Source: CAKUFA01 sp963618735 (GTDB lineage Bacteria > Bacillota > Clostridia > Christensenellales > Aristaeellaceae). From it: a stretch of 64,000 bases of DNA. A program made the translations under genes and the position numbers. The DNA lies in contig CAVEUM010000011.1 in NCBI GenBank assembly GCA_963618735.1, forward strand, positions 7,989 through 71,988, in the 5' to 3' direction. Numbering within the stretch: position 1 is the first letter of the stretch; each line of letters begins with the position of its first letter. Shown here in pieces: positions 24,660-33,260 of this stretch. The notes beneath the pieces are model-generated. The model was not told the origin of the DNA and made no database searches. It saw only the letters and a list, made by a program, of their open reading frames with translations.

Positions 24660-26660
24660 ATGGAACTATCCATGCTTAAGGGCATTGGCCCTACACGCCT
24701 GGAAAACTTACGCGCAGCGGGCATATGCTCACTGCGCGATCTTTTGTATCGCCTTCCTGTTCGCTACGAGGATATGACGCAGGTGACGCCTTGCGCCGAA
24801 TGCAAGCCTGGCATGACTGTACTGGTGGAATGCGAGGTGCGAGAGACCCCGAAACTGAATCGCTTCGGAGGACTGACACGCGTTACGGCGGCCTTGTGGG
24901 ATGATAGCGGCAAACTCCCTGCGGTATGGTACAATCAGCCGTGGCTTTGCCAGCAGATGGTGATTGGGGAGAAAATGCTTCTCTATGGTCGCGTCGGGGA
25001 TAAAAACGGCCGACGGGTTCTGCAAAATCCGCAGAAGGTAGCCGAGAAGTGCATCTTGCCGGTTTATCGGGCGGTGAAAGGCATCCCTGCAAAGTCTTAC
25101 CGTGATATGATGCAGCGTGCTCTGGAAGAAGTGGATGACTGCTGCCCGGAGACACTTCCGCGCGGCGTTCGTTTGCGTCATCATTTGTGCGAGACAAATT
25201 TTGCGATCAGGCAGGCACATTTTCCTGATTCACTGGAGAATCTGAAAATTGCGCGGCGGCGTTTTGCTTTTGAGCAGATGCTAATGTATCAGGCAGCCAT
25301 TGGTCTGGTGGGCAATAGCCATCAGGCAGGGTTTTCCATGGATATTCAGCCATCGGCGCCGGATGCGTTCTGGAAGACGCTGCCCTTTGCTCCTACCAAT
25401 GCGCAGAAGCGCACCCTGCAGGAAATTGCAGAGGACATGCGCAAGAACACTGCAATGTCACGTCTTGTTCAGGGAGATGTGGGCTGCGGCAAAACGGCCA
25501 TTGCCTTTGGCGCAATTGCTCTTGCCTGCGGATGCGGCTATCAGGCGGCTATGATGGCGCCAACTGAGATCCTTGCCAGGCAGCATTACGAGTCTGCCAT
25601 GGCTATGCTGGAACCCCTCGGCATCACCTGCGGACTGTTGACGGGAACGCTGAAAGCATCTGAGAAGAAAAAAGCGCATCAGAAGCTTGCTTCAGGTGAA
25701 TGGCAGGCTGTTTTCGGTACCCATGCGCTGATTAGCGAAAATGTGACCTATCAAAAGCTTGGACTGGTGGTAACAGACGAACAACACCGATTCGGTGTTC
25801 AGCAGCGTTCCTTGCTGCAGGAAAAGGGCAGCGCAGACGGTCAGGCTCCGCACGTGCTGGTTATGTCCGCCACGCCGATTCCGCGGACGCTGGCGTTGAT
25901 CCTGTACGGCGATTTGGATATCTCCGTAGTCGATGAGCTTCCGCCGGGTCGTCAGCCTGTGAAAACGCGCATCGTGCCTGAAGAAAAACGACGGGACATG
26001 TATGCGTTCCTGCGGGGTGAAATTGCTAAAGGACATCAGGCATATGTGGTTTGTCCTCTGGTGGAAGACAGCGAAATGATGGACAATGTTCGCTCCGCCA
26101 AGGCAACCTATGAAACACTGGTGGATGAGGAATTAAGCGGTTTGCGGGTGGGCCTTACCTGGGGAGACCAGAAGCCGGACGAGAAGGATGCGGTTCTGCA
26201 TCAGTTTTCAAGCGGTGAAATGGACGTGCTGGTTTCTACCACGGTGATTGAGGTTGGCGTTAACGTACCCAATGCTACGGTGATGGTTATTGAGAATGCG
26301 GAGCGTTTCGGATTGAGTCAGCTGCATCAGCTGCGTGGCCGTGTGGGACGCGGCAGCTCGGAAAGCTGGTGCTTTTTGCTGGCGAATGCTACGGAACGAT
26401 TGCGCATCATGACGCAAACCAATGATGGCTTCCTGGTGGCACAGAAAGATCTGGAGCTTCGCGGCCCGGGGGATCTCATTGGCACCCGCCAATCTGGTGA
26501 GGCTATGGCAGATTTTTTGTTGGATGGCGATGTTCAGCTTCTTGATGAAGCATGCCGATGCATGAAACAGCTGCGAGCAGATTCTTCTTTGGCTGAGGAA
26601 CGTGAGCAGGTCGAGCGCGAAGCTGCCAAGCACTATACACAAAAAATCGCACTTAACTAA
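24660..26660 (+). CDS. recG: ATP-dependent DNA helicase RecG
   Basis: A 666-residue superfamily 2 helicase that remodels stalled replication forks and Holliday junctions. It has an N-terminal wedge/OB region, Walker A GDVGCGKT near residue 274, DEQH box near 373, SATPIPRTL, and the late VIEVGVNVPNA and LRGRVGRG motifs. The ATG at 24660 is chosen as the first Met after the preceding gene's stop; the longer reading overlaps that gene. It is in the Asp23-fakA-recG operon. Confidence 0.96.
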   Translation: MELSMLKGIGPTRLENLRAAGICSLRDLLYRLPVRYEDMTQVTPCAECKPGMTVLVECEVRETPKLNRFGGLTRVTAALWDDSGKLPAVWYNQPWLCQQMVIGEKMLLYGRVGDKNGRRVLQNPQKVAEKCILPVYRAVKGIPAKSYRDMMQRALEEVDDCCPETLPRGVRLRHHLCETNFAIRQAHFPDSLENLKIARRRFAFEQMLMYQAAIGLVGNSHQAGFSMDIQPSAPDAFWKTLPFAPTNAQKRTLQEIAEDMRKNTAMSRLVQGDVGCGKTAIAFGAIALACGCGYQAAMMAPTEILARQHYESAMAMLEPLGITCGLLTGTLKASEKKKAHQKLASGEWQAVFGTHALISENVTYQKLGLVVTDEQHRFGVQQRSLLQEKGSADGQAPHVLVMSATPIPRTLALILYGDLDISVVDELPPGRQPVKTRIVPEEKRRDMYAFLRGEIAKGHQAYVVCPLVEDSEMMDNVRSAKATYETLVDEELSGLRVGLTWGDQKPDEKDAVLHQFSSGEMDVLVSTTVIEVGVNVPNATVMVIENAERFGLSQLHQLRGRVGRGSSESWCFLLANATERLRIMTQTNDGFLVAQKDLELRGPGDLIGTRQSGEAMADFLLDGDVQLLDEACRCMKQLRADSSLAEEREQVEREAAKHYTQKIALN

Positions 26661-26682
26661 CTTTGCAAAGGAATGGAAAAAG

Positions 26683-28416
26683 ATGAGAAAGCTAGTCCGA
26701 TTCCTGAAGCCATACAAGCTTCAGGTAATTCTGGGACCTGTGTTCAAACTGATCGAGGCCATTTTTGAATTGATTGTGCCCCTGGTCATGGCGGACATGA
26801 TTGACGTGGGCGTTGCGAACCACGATGTCAGCTATCTGTGGCAGCGCGGGGGACTGCTGGTGCTGCTGGGCGTTGTAGGTCTTGCTTCATCGCTGACGTG
26901 CCAGACCATGGCATCCCGGGCATCTCAGGGCGTTGGCACAGACCTCAGGCGCGAGGTATTCCATCACATCAACACCCTGTCCTGGAAGGAACTTGACCGC
27001 TTCGGAACGCCGACACTCATTACCCGTATGACCTCTGACATCAATCAGCTGCAGACGGCAGTGGCTATGCTGATTCGCCTGGTTGTCCGTGCTCCGTTCC
27101 TGGTGATTGGCGCCGTGATTATGGCCATGCGGATTGATTTGACGCTGTCTCTTGTATTCCTTGCCATTGTTCCTCTGGTGGCGCTGGTACTGTGGCTGGT
27201 CATGAGCCGCTCGGTGCCGTTCTTCAAAACAATTCAGCAGAAGACTGACCGCGTGAGCCTCATTACCCGCGAGAATCTTTCCGGCGCGCGTGTTGTTCGT
27301 GCGTTCCGCAAGCAGGAAGCGGAACAACAGCGCTTCGATGACGCCTGTGATGATTTGGCACAGAACTCTATCCATATCGGCAAACTGAATGCCGTTTTAG
27401 CACCGTTCAGCTTCCTGATTCTGAACCTTGGCATTGTGGTCATTCTGTGGTTTGGCGGCGTTCGTGTCAATGCCGGCAACATGACGCAGGGTGAAGTGGT
27501 AGCCTTTGTCAATTACATGAATCAGATCCTTCTGGCACTGGTGGTGGTGGCTAATCTGGTGGTTGTTTTCACCAAGGCTGCCGCTTCTGCAGCACGCATC
27601 AATGAAATCTTTGATACCAAGCCCAGCGTAGATGATGCGCAGAACAAGCAGGTGAGTGACGTGAAGGGCGCACCTTGTGTGGAATACCGTCATGTGTCCT
27701 TCCGCTATTACGAAGGTGCGGCAGAAGCACTGAAAGATATTCATCTGAGCATCAAGGCTGGAGAAAGCGTCGGTATCATTGGCGGCACGGGCAGTTCAAA
27801 ATCTACCCTTGTGCAGCTGATTCCGAGACTGTATGACGCCTCTCAGGGCACAGTGCTTGTGGATGGCACGGATGTGAAGGAATATCCGCTGCCGCAATTG
27901 CACCAGAAGATTGGCATGGTGCCGCAGGGCAATCTGCTTTTCTCCGGCACCATCCGTGAGAATTTGCAGTGGCAGCTGCCGAATGCTACGGAAGAGCAGC
28001 TGTGGGCAGCACTGGAGACGGCACAGGCCGCGGAATTTGTGCGTAAACTGCCTCTCGGCCTGGACGCTCCTGTTTCCCAGGGAGGCGCGAACTTCTCTGG
28101 CGGACAGAAACAGCGACTGACCATTGCTCGGGCTCTGGTGGGTCACCCGGAGATCCTGATCCTGGACGACTCCTCCAGTGCACTGGACTATGCTACGGAC
28201 GCGGCACTCCAGCAGGCAATTCATCGCATGTCACCCATGCCGACAGTGCTGATTGTTTCTCAGCGCGTGTCCACCGTCAAGCGCTGCGACCGCATCTTGG
28301 TGATGGATGAAGGCGAAATCGTAGGCGATGGCAAGCATGAGGATCTGCTGAAGGATTGCCTGACCTATCAGGAAATTTGCTATTCTCAGATGAGCGCACA
28401 GGAGGCACAGGCATGA
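26683..28416 (+). CDS. ABC exporter half-transporter, degenerate-site subunit
   Basis: A 577-residue protein with a six-helix transmembrane domain followed by an ABC ATPase. Walker A is GGTGSSKST near residue 367 (serine in place of the usual second glycine), signature NFSGGQKQR, Walker B ILILDDSSSALD with Asp instead of the catalytic Glu. That pattern marks the non-catalytic nucleotide site of heterodimeric exporters such as BmrCD and TM287/288. It overlaps its partner by ATGA. The substrate (drug, lipid or peptide) is not evident. Confidence 0.92.
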   Translation: MRKLVRFLKPYKLQVILGPVFKLIEAIFELIVPLVMADMIDVGVANHDVSYLWQRGGLLVLLGVVGLASSLTCQTMASRASQGVGTDLRREVFHHINTLSWKELDRFGTPTLITRMTSDINQLQTAVAMLIRLVVRAPFLVIGAVIMAMRIDLTLSLVFLAIVPLVALVLWLVMSRSVPFFKTIQQKTDRVSLITRENLSGARVVRAFRKQEAEQQRFDDACDDLAQNSIHIGKLNAVLAPFSFLILNLGIVVILWFGGVRVNAGNMTQGEVVAFVNYMNQILLALVVVANLVVVFTKAAASAARINEIFDTKPSVDDAQNKQVSDVKGAPCVEYRHVSFRYYEGAAEALKDIHLSIKAGESVGIIGGTGSSKSTLVQLIPRLYDASQGTVLVDGTDVKEYPLPQLHQKIGMVPQGNLLFSGTIRENLQWQLPNATEEQLWAALETAQAAEFVRKLPLGLDAPVSQGGANFSGGQKQRLTIARALVGHPEILILDDSSSALDYATDAALQQAIHRMSPMPTVLIVSQRVSTVKRCDRILVMDEGEIVGDGKHEDLLKDCLTYQEICYSQMSAQEAQA

Positions 28417-30149
28417 AAAACAGCGAAGTGTTCAAGCGTCTGATGCGCTTTGTCAAGCCATATTCCGGCTATCTTCTTCTGGCACTGGTGTGTGCAATTG
28501 TTTATGTGGTCATGAGCCTGCTGTGCCCGGTGCTCATCGGCGATGCGGTGGATCAGATCATCGGCGAGGGACAGGTCAATTTCGAAGCAGTCGGCCACAC
28601 GGCACTGATTTTGCTGATTTGTATCGCTGTCGGCGCTGTGTTCCAGTGGATTATGAGCATGTGCACCAATACCGTCAGCTACAAGACGGTCAGCGACCTG
28701 CGCGTGAATGTTTTCTCCAAGCTGATTCGCGTACCGCTGCGGTTCATTGACACCAACGCCCACGGCAATATCATCAACCGCGTAGTGAGCGATGTGGATG
28801 CCGTGAGTGACGGTCTCCTGCAGGGCTTCACGCAGCTGTTTACGGGTATTGTAACGATCATCGGTACCCTGTGCTTCATGGTTTCGATTCATCCGCTGAT
28901 TGCCCTTGTGGTGGTGGCACTGACCCCTGTCTCACTGATTATCGCCGCACTGATTGCGCGTGGTACCCATAAGACCTTCATCAAGCAGAGCCAAATCCAG
29001 GGCGAGCTTGGCGGTCACGTGGAGGAAATGGTTTCGGGTCAGAAACTGGTGAAGCTTTTCGGTCACGAAAAGGAAAGCGAAGACAAGCTGGGAGAAATCA
29101 ATGACCGCCTGTACACTTGGGGTTACAAGGCGCAGATTTACCCGGCCTTCACCAACCCGCTGACTCGATTTGTGAATGGACTGGTGTATGCGGCGGTTGG
29201 CATTACGGGCGCTCTGGCGGCGGTAAACGGCAGCATGACGGTTGGCCAATTGTCCTGCTTCCTGAGCTATGCAAACCAGTATACCAAGCCCTTCAATGAA
29301 GTGACAGGCATTATGGCACAGTTGCAGACGGCTATGGCTTCTGCCCGCCGATTGATGGAATTGATGGATGAACCGATTGAAACGGAATGCGAGGCACCTA
29401 AAAAAGCACCCGAGAAATCCGTGATTGCCTTTGAGGATGTCTCTTTCCAGTACGTGCCGGATCGTCCGCTGATTGAGCATTTCAATCTCACGGTTCAGCC
29501 TGGTCAGCGAATTGCGGTGGTTGGCCCCACGGGATGCGGCAAAACCACACTGATCAATCTGCTGATGCGCTTCTATGATGTAACAGGCGGCAGAATCACC
29601 TTGGGCGGCGTGGATATTCGGGACATGACCCGCGACGATCTCCGCGCTCACTTTGGCATGGTGCTTCAGGATACGTGGCTTACGCAGGCTACCGTGGCAG
29701 AAAATATCGCCTACGGTAAGCCGGGCGCAACACGGGAAGAAATCATTGCTGCGGCAAAGGCTGCCCATGCAGATGGCTTCATTCGCCGCTTGGCCGACGG
29801 TTATGATACCGTGCTGACCGAGCAGGGCGGCAACCTGTCCCAGGGTCAGAAGCAGCTGCTGTGCATTGCCCGTGTTATGCTGATGGACCCGCCGATGCTG
29901 ATTCTGGATGAGGCTACCAGCAACATCGATACCCGTACCGAGCTGAATGTTCAGCGTGCCTTTGCTGCCATGGTGCAGGGCAGAACAAGCTTCGTGGTGG
30001 CACACCGCCTGTCCACCATCAAGGAAAGCGATGTTATTCTTGTGATGCGTGACGGTCACGTCATTGAGCAGGGTAACCATGAAGAATTGCTGGCAAAAGG
30101 CGGCTTCTACAAGAACCTTTATGAAAGTCAGTTCGCTCACGTAGAGTGA
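28413..30149 (+). CDS. ABC exporter half-transporter, catalytic-site subunit
   Basis: A 578-residue partner of the preceding gene. Residues about 1-330 form six transmembrane helices with typical coupling loops; the ATPase domain has canonical Walker A GPTGCGKTT near 371, signature NLSQGQKQ and Walker B LILDEATSNID with the catalytic Glu. The heterodimer would place one consensus and one degenerate ATP site at the interface. The ATG at 28413 is coupled to the upstream stop. It ends the operon. Confidence 0.92.
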   Translation: MKNSEVFKRLMRFVKPYSGYLLLALVCAIVYVVMSLLCPVLIGDAVDQIIGEGQVNFEAVGHTALILLICIAVGAVFQWIMSMCTNTVSYKTVSDLRVNVFSKLIRVPLRFIDTNAHGNIINRVVSDVDAVSDGLLQGFTQLFTGIVTIIGTLCFMVSIHPLIALVVVALTPVSLIIAALIARGTHKTFIKQSQIQGELGGHVEEMVSGQKLVKLFGHEKESEDKLGEINDRLYTWGYKAQIYPAFTNPLTRFVNGLVYAAVGITGALAAVNGSMTVGQLSCFLSYANQYTKPFNEVTGIMAQLQTAMASARRLMELMDEPIETECEAPKKAPEKSVIAFEDVSFQYVPDRPLIEHFNLTVQPGQRIAVVGPTGCGKTTLINLLMRFYDVTGGRITLGGVDIRDMTRDDLRAHFGMVLQDTWLTQATVAENIAYGKPGATREEIIAAAKAAHADGFIRRLADGYDTVLTEQGGNLSQGQKQLLCIARVMLMDPPMLILDEATSNIDTRTELNVQRAFAAMVQGRTSFVVAHRLSTIKESDVILVMRDGHVIEQGNHEELLAKGGFYKNLYESQFAHVE

Positions 30150-30163
30150 TGCCGACAGAATAC

Positions 30164-30202
30164 AAAGTGCTCCGTTGAAGATCTCTTCAGCGGGGCATTT
30201 CT
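30164..30202 (+). terminator. Terminator of the Asp23-to-ABC exporter operon
   Basis: The arms 30164-30179 and 30186-30200 pair with a few G-U pairs around a short loop, ending in ATTTCTGTT. Confidence 0.7.
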
Positions 30203-30217
30203 GTTACTTTGCCGTAT

Positions 30218-30246
30218 TTGCTTTTTCGCGCTGTCCATGCTATAAT
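30218..30246 (+). promoter_or_regulatory. Promoter of the CNNM-domain gene
   Basis: TTGCTT at 30218-30223 and consensus TATAAT at 30241-30246 with a 17-bp spacer; transcription would start near 30253, leaving a leader of about 127 nt. Confidence 0.8.
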
Positions 30247-30284
30247 AAACGTTGTTTATCCTGCAAGCGCTGAAAGAAGGAGTG

Positions 30285-30383
30285 ATGGTACCGTGGATCA
30301 ACCTCCCTGTTGTCCTGACGCCGGGCACCGATCACCCTTTCGGCGCATGGCTGACTGACGAAAGGAAGATTAATTTTCCATGA
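30285..30383 (+). CDS. Candidate 32-residue leader peptide upstream of the CNNM gene
   Basis: An ATG (or GTG three bases earlier) opens a 32-codon frame with five prolines, starting MVPWINLPVV and ending INFP, whose TGA overlaps the ATG of the next gene. AAGGAG lies only two to four bases before the start, so initiation efficiency is uncertain. The frame lies within the leader of a consensus promoter. Its start can be paired with 30324-30335, and that partner lies inside the loop of a CGCCG/CGGCG stem. It may be a regulatory leader peptide or chance. Confidence 0.35.
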   Translation: MVPWINLPVVLTPGTDHPFGAWLTDERKINFP

Positions 30384-31645
30384 ACCCAAGTATGTGGCTG
30401 CTGGTAGCAATCCTGCTGCTGTGTGTGGCACTGTCCGCCTTTTTTTCCGCATCCGAAACATCGTATGCGGCGGTAAACCGTGTGCGCTTGAAGAATATGG
30501 CGACGGATGGCAAGCGCGGCGCGCAGAAGGCGATTGATCTCGCAGAGCAGTATGACCGCCTGCTGACGACCATCCTCATCGGCAACAACATTGTCAATAC
30601 ACTTGCCGCGTCTATTGGCACGGTACTTTTTACGGGACTTGCGGGCAACATGGGTCCCACGCTGTCCACCATCGTCATTACCCTGGTGGTGCTAACCTTT
30701 GGCGAAATTACCCCTAAAACGCTGGCAAAGGAAAACGCTGAGGCGGTTGCCATTGCCGTTGCGGAACCTTTGCGGGTGCTGATGATTATCTTTACGCCCC
30801 TGGATAAAGTGTTTTCCTTGCTGCGAAACAGCCTGTTGAAGCGTTTTGCCCATGAAGAGGAAAGCCATATTGAGGACGAACTGATGACCATGGTGGATGA
30901 AGCGCAGCACGAGGGCGATATGGACGTTCATGAAGGTGAATTGATCCGTTCCGCCATTGAGTTTAATGATCAGGATGCACAAAGCATTCTGACCCCTCGC
31001 GTGGACATCACCGCTATTGAGGATACCGTCACCATGGACGAAGCTGCGAAGGTTCTGCGTGAAAGCGGCTATTCCCGTGTGCCGGTGTATCATGAAGATA
31101 TGGATCACGTGGTGGGCATCCTGCACGAGAAGGATTTTTACGTGCAGAAGCATGCCGGTTGCACCGATATTTGCCAAATCATGAAGCCGCCTGTATGGGC
31201 ACCTTCTACGCTGAAAATTTCCAAGCTGCTGAAGCTGTTCCAGTCATCAAAAACGCATATGGTGATTTTGCTGGATGAGTTCGGCGGCACGGAAGGCCTC
31301 GTTACCATGGAAGATGTGCTGGAAGAGCTGGTGGGCGAGATCTATGACGAGCATGACGACGTTAGTGAGGAGATTGTTCCTCAGGCTGATGGCTCGTGGA
31401 TTGTCGATGGCTCCATGCAGCTTAGCGACTTGCTGGAGAAATTTCACATCAAGGATGATTATGAGGCAGACACCGTTGGCGGCTGGGCTGCTGAGGTACT
31501 GGGACGCATTCCCAAGGTGGGCGATACGTTCGAGGCAGATCATGTCCATGGTGAAGTGATCGACATGGATAAGCGCCGTGTCACACGACTGAACGTTGTG
31601 TTTAACGGCGAAGATGATCAAAACGACGAAAATGAAAGAGGTTAA
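30380..31645 (+). CDS. Hemolysin-C/CorC family protein (CNNM, CBS pair, CorC domain)
   Basis: A 421-residue membrane protein. Residues about 1-190 are the DUF21/CNNM transmembrane domain (PSMWLLVAILLLCVALSAFFSASE, LIGNNIVNTLAASIGTVLF, TLVVLTFGEITPKTLAKENAE), 200-320 a CBS pair (ESGYSRVPVYHEDMDHVVGI) and the end a CorC_HlyC domain. Characterised relatives transport or regulate magnesium, sometimes other divalent cations. AAAGGAAG at 30361-30368 gives the ATG an 11-base spacing, and the upstream small ORF overlaps it. It is followed by a tiny membrane protein and a CapA-fold gene. Confidence 0.9.
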   Translation: MNPSMWLLVAILLLCVALSAFFSASETSYAAVNRVRLKNMATDGKRGAQKAIDLAEQYDRLLTTILIGNNIVNTLAASIGTVLFTGLAGNMGPTLSTIVITLVVLTFGEITPKTLAKENAEAVAIAVAEPLRVLMIIFTPLDKVFSLLRNSLLKRFAHEEESHIEDELMTMVDEAQHEGDMDVHEGELIRSAIEFNDQDAQSILTPRVDITAIEDTVTMDEAAKVLRESGYSRVPVYHEDMDHVVGILHEKDFYVQKHAGCTDICQIMKPPVWAPSTLKISKLLKLFQSSKTHMVILLDEFGGTEGLVTMEDVLEELVGEIYDEHDDVSEEIVPQADGSWIVDGSMQLSDLLEKFHIKDDYEADTVGGWAAEVLGRIPKVGDTFEADHVHGEVIDMDKRRVTRLNVVFNGEDDQNDENERG

Positions 31646-31650
31646 GTGAC

Positions 31651-31773
31651 ATGGCCAATGCAAAGAACAAGGCAGAGAGAAAAAAGGCACTGGTGCGTAT
31701 CGTGAGTCTGGTTTTGGCGGGACTGATGATTTTCTCTGTGCTGGCCGCAGCCATTCTCTCGCAGGTATTCTGA
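31651..31773 (+). CDS. 40-residue single-pass membrane protein
   Basis: A short ORF between the CNNM and CapA-like genes encodes a basic N-terminus MANAKNKAERKKA followed by one hydrophobic helix to the C-terminus (LVRIVSLVLAGLMIFSVLAAAI). AAGAGG precedes the ATG by about eight bases. Its shape resembles DUF4044-type small membrane proteins of Bacillota; I cannot assign function. It lies 5 bases after the CNNM stop and 31 before the next start, so it should be co-transcribed. Confidence 0.65.
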   Translation: MANAKNKAERKKALVRIVSLVLAGLMIFSVLAAAILSQVF

Positions 31774-31804
31774 TGCTTTGAATACGTGAAGGGAGGTGAA
31801 CGCC

Positions 31805-33115
31805 ATGCGAAAGAAAAAACGTAAGGGAGTTTCCTTCGGTACGATCATAATGCTGGCGTTAACCTTCTGTGTTGTGGGGGCGCTGGCGTTTGTCCTGCCG
31901 AAGCTGCAGGGAGAAACCAAGCTGGATGTGGACGCCGGAGAAATGCTGAACGCACTGAAGCTGTCTGACATTCCGGCACTTGAAATGAACGATATTCCTA
32001 TCCAGTCGCAAACCACCGCTGCTCCGACAGAAATGGCAACCGCGGCACCAACTCTGGCACCGCAGGTGGCCGCAGCAACCCCGACAACGGTGCCAACCTA
32101 TGAAGCAACACTGTGCTTCGGCGGAAGTGTTATGGTGCAGTCTGGTGTGCGGAAGTCCGCTTATTATAGCGACGCGAAGGACTATGACTTTACAGACATC
32201 TTCTCACTTCTCGCACCATCTATGCAGGCTGATTTGACCATGGTCACGCTGGAGAATCTGATTGATTCCAGCACCAAGGTTTCTGACACGGTAGCTCCGG
32301 AGAAAATCGTTCCCATGCTGACCGGCGCAGGCATTAACGCGGTGGCTCTCGGATTCCCGGAGATGTTTGACCAGGGATCATCGGGACTTTCCTCTACCAT
32401 CACGGCATTGCAAAGCAAGAGCCTGGCAGTGACGGGCGCTTACAGTGCGGAGGACGATTCCTCCACCATTACCACGATGACGCTGGGCGGCATCAAGGTC
32501 GCCCTGCTTCACTACACCAGCAGCCTTAGCAACACGGGCAAAAAGAAGCTGAAGAATGAATCTGCCGGCGATCTTGTTCCTTTGCTTGATACCGATAAGA
32601 TTGCCTCCGATATCAGCCGCGCCAGGCAGCAGGGGGCACAGGCTGTCGTTGTTTCCCTGAACTGGGGCTCGGATGGAAAAACGGCTGTTACGAAGGATCA
32701 AAGGACAACTGCGCAGTCCATTGCCAACAGCGGTGCCGATCTGATTATTGGTGCCGGTACGGAAACGGTTGAAAGCGTGGAGTGGCTGACAACAGATGAC
32801 GGACGTCAGGTGTTGTGCGCTTACTCCCTGGGCATGCTTCTTGGCGATTCACGCAAGAATGTCAATGTGGCAGGTCTGCTGCTGAAGGTGAAAATCAACG
32901 TTGGCGCAGATGGCACCATGAGCATTCAGCAGGTGTCCGGTGTGCCTACCTATATTTGGCGCTACAAGCAGGAAGGGCAGTATCACTACCGCGTGTTAGC
33001 CAGCAACGCACTGGCACCTGATGGTATGGGCAGTGATCAGATCAGCGCCATGACCAAGGCACTCAAAACAGTGCAGACTGTTCTGGAAAATTCGCCCGTA
33101 ACCCTTAGTGAGTGA
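31805..33115 (+). CDS. CapA-fold (PGA_cap) protein lacking metal ligands
   Basis: A 436-residue anchored extracytoplasmic protein: basic start MRKKKRKG, one transmembrane helix (about 11-30), a Thr/Ala/Pro-rich linker, then a domain with the CapA/PgsA layout. The layout is conserved but the metallophosphatase residues are not: the usual GDVM is GGSVM (S108), ANNH.D.G is replaced by LGFPEMFDQG, HWG is NWG (N286), GHHPHV is GAGTETV and YSLGNF is YSLGML. It therefore looks like a pseudoenzyme that may bind a wall polymer or partner. The ATG at 31805 follows GGGAGGTG; the GTG nine bases earlier overlaps this site. Confidence 0.8.
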   Translation: MRKKKRKGVSFGTIIMLALTFCVVGALAFVLPKLQGETKLDVDAGEMLNALKLSDIPALEMNDIPIQSQTTAAPTEMATAAPTLAPQVAAATPTTVPTYEATLCFGGSVMVQSGVRKSAYYSDAKDYDFTDIFSLLAPSMQADLTMVTLENLIDSSTKVSDTVAPEKIVPMLTGAGINAVALGFPEMFDQGSSGLSSTITALQSKSLAVTGAYSAEDDSSTITTMTLGGIKVALLHYTSSLSNTGKKKLKNESAGDLVPLLDTDKIASDISRARQQGAQAVVVSLNWGSDGKTAVTKDQRTTAQSIANSGADLIIGAGTETVESVEWLTTDDGRQVLCAYSLGMLLGDSRKNVNVAGLLLKVKINVGADGTMSIQQVSGVPTYIWRYKQEGQYHYRVLASNALAPDGMGSDQISAMTKALKTVQTVLENSPVTLSE

Positions 33116-33118
33116 TCT

Positions 33119-33162
33119 ATCGGCGGATGCGTGTCCATTCGGATGCTGCTCCGCTGATTTTT
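33119..33162 (+). terminator. Rho-independent terminator
   Basis: ATCGGCGGA (33119-33127) pairs with TCCGCTGAT (33150-33158, one G-U), followed by TTTT. It closes the CNNM-CapA-like operon. Confidence 0.82.
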
Positions 33163-33197
33163 GCGTTTTCCTGTGCGGGTTTCTATGGCAAAAAAGG

Positions 33198-33226
33198 TTG
33201 ACCCGAAGGGTTAAAAATGGTACATT
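33198..33226 (+). promoter_or_regulatory. Promoter of the nine-gene radical SAM/mutSL operon
   Basis: TTGACC at 33198-33203 and TACATT at 33221-33226 with a 17-bp spacer. No other clear promoter was seen until rplS at 45628. Confidence 0.7.
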
Positions 33227-33260
33227 AAAATGAACGCACGATTTGAAGGAGGCCGCCTTT

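Noticed and set aside
30247..30380. Known magnesium (M-box), fluoride or guanidine riboswitch
   Set aside because: I compared the leader with remembered consensus elements and found no match to the conserved cores, so only an unclassified structured leader is claimed.
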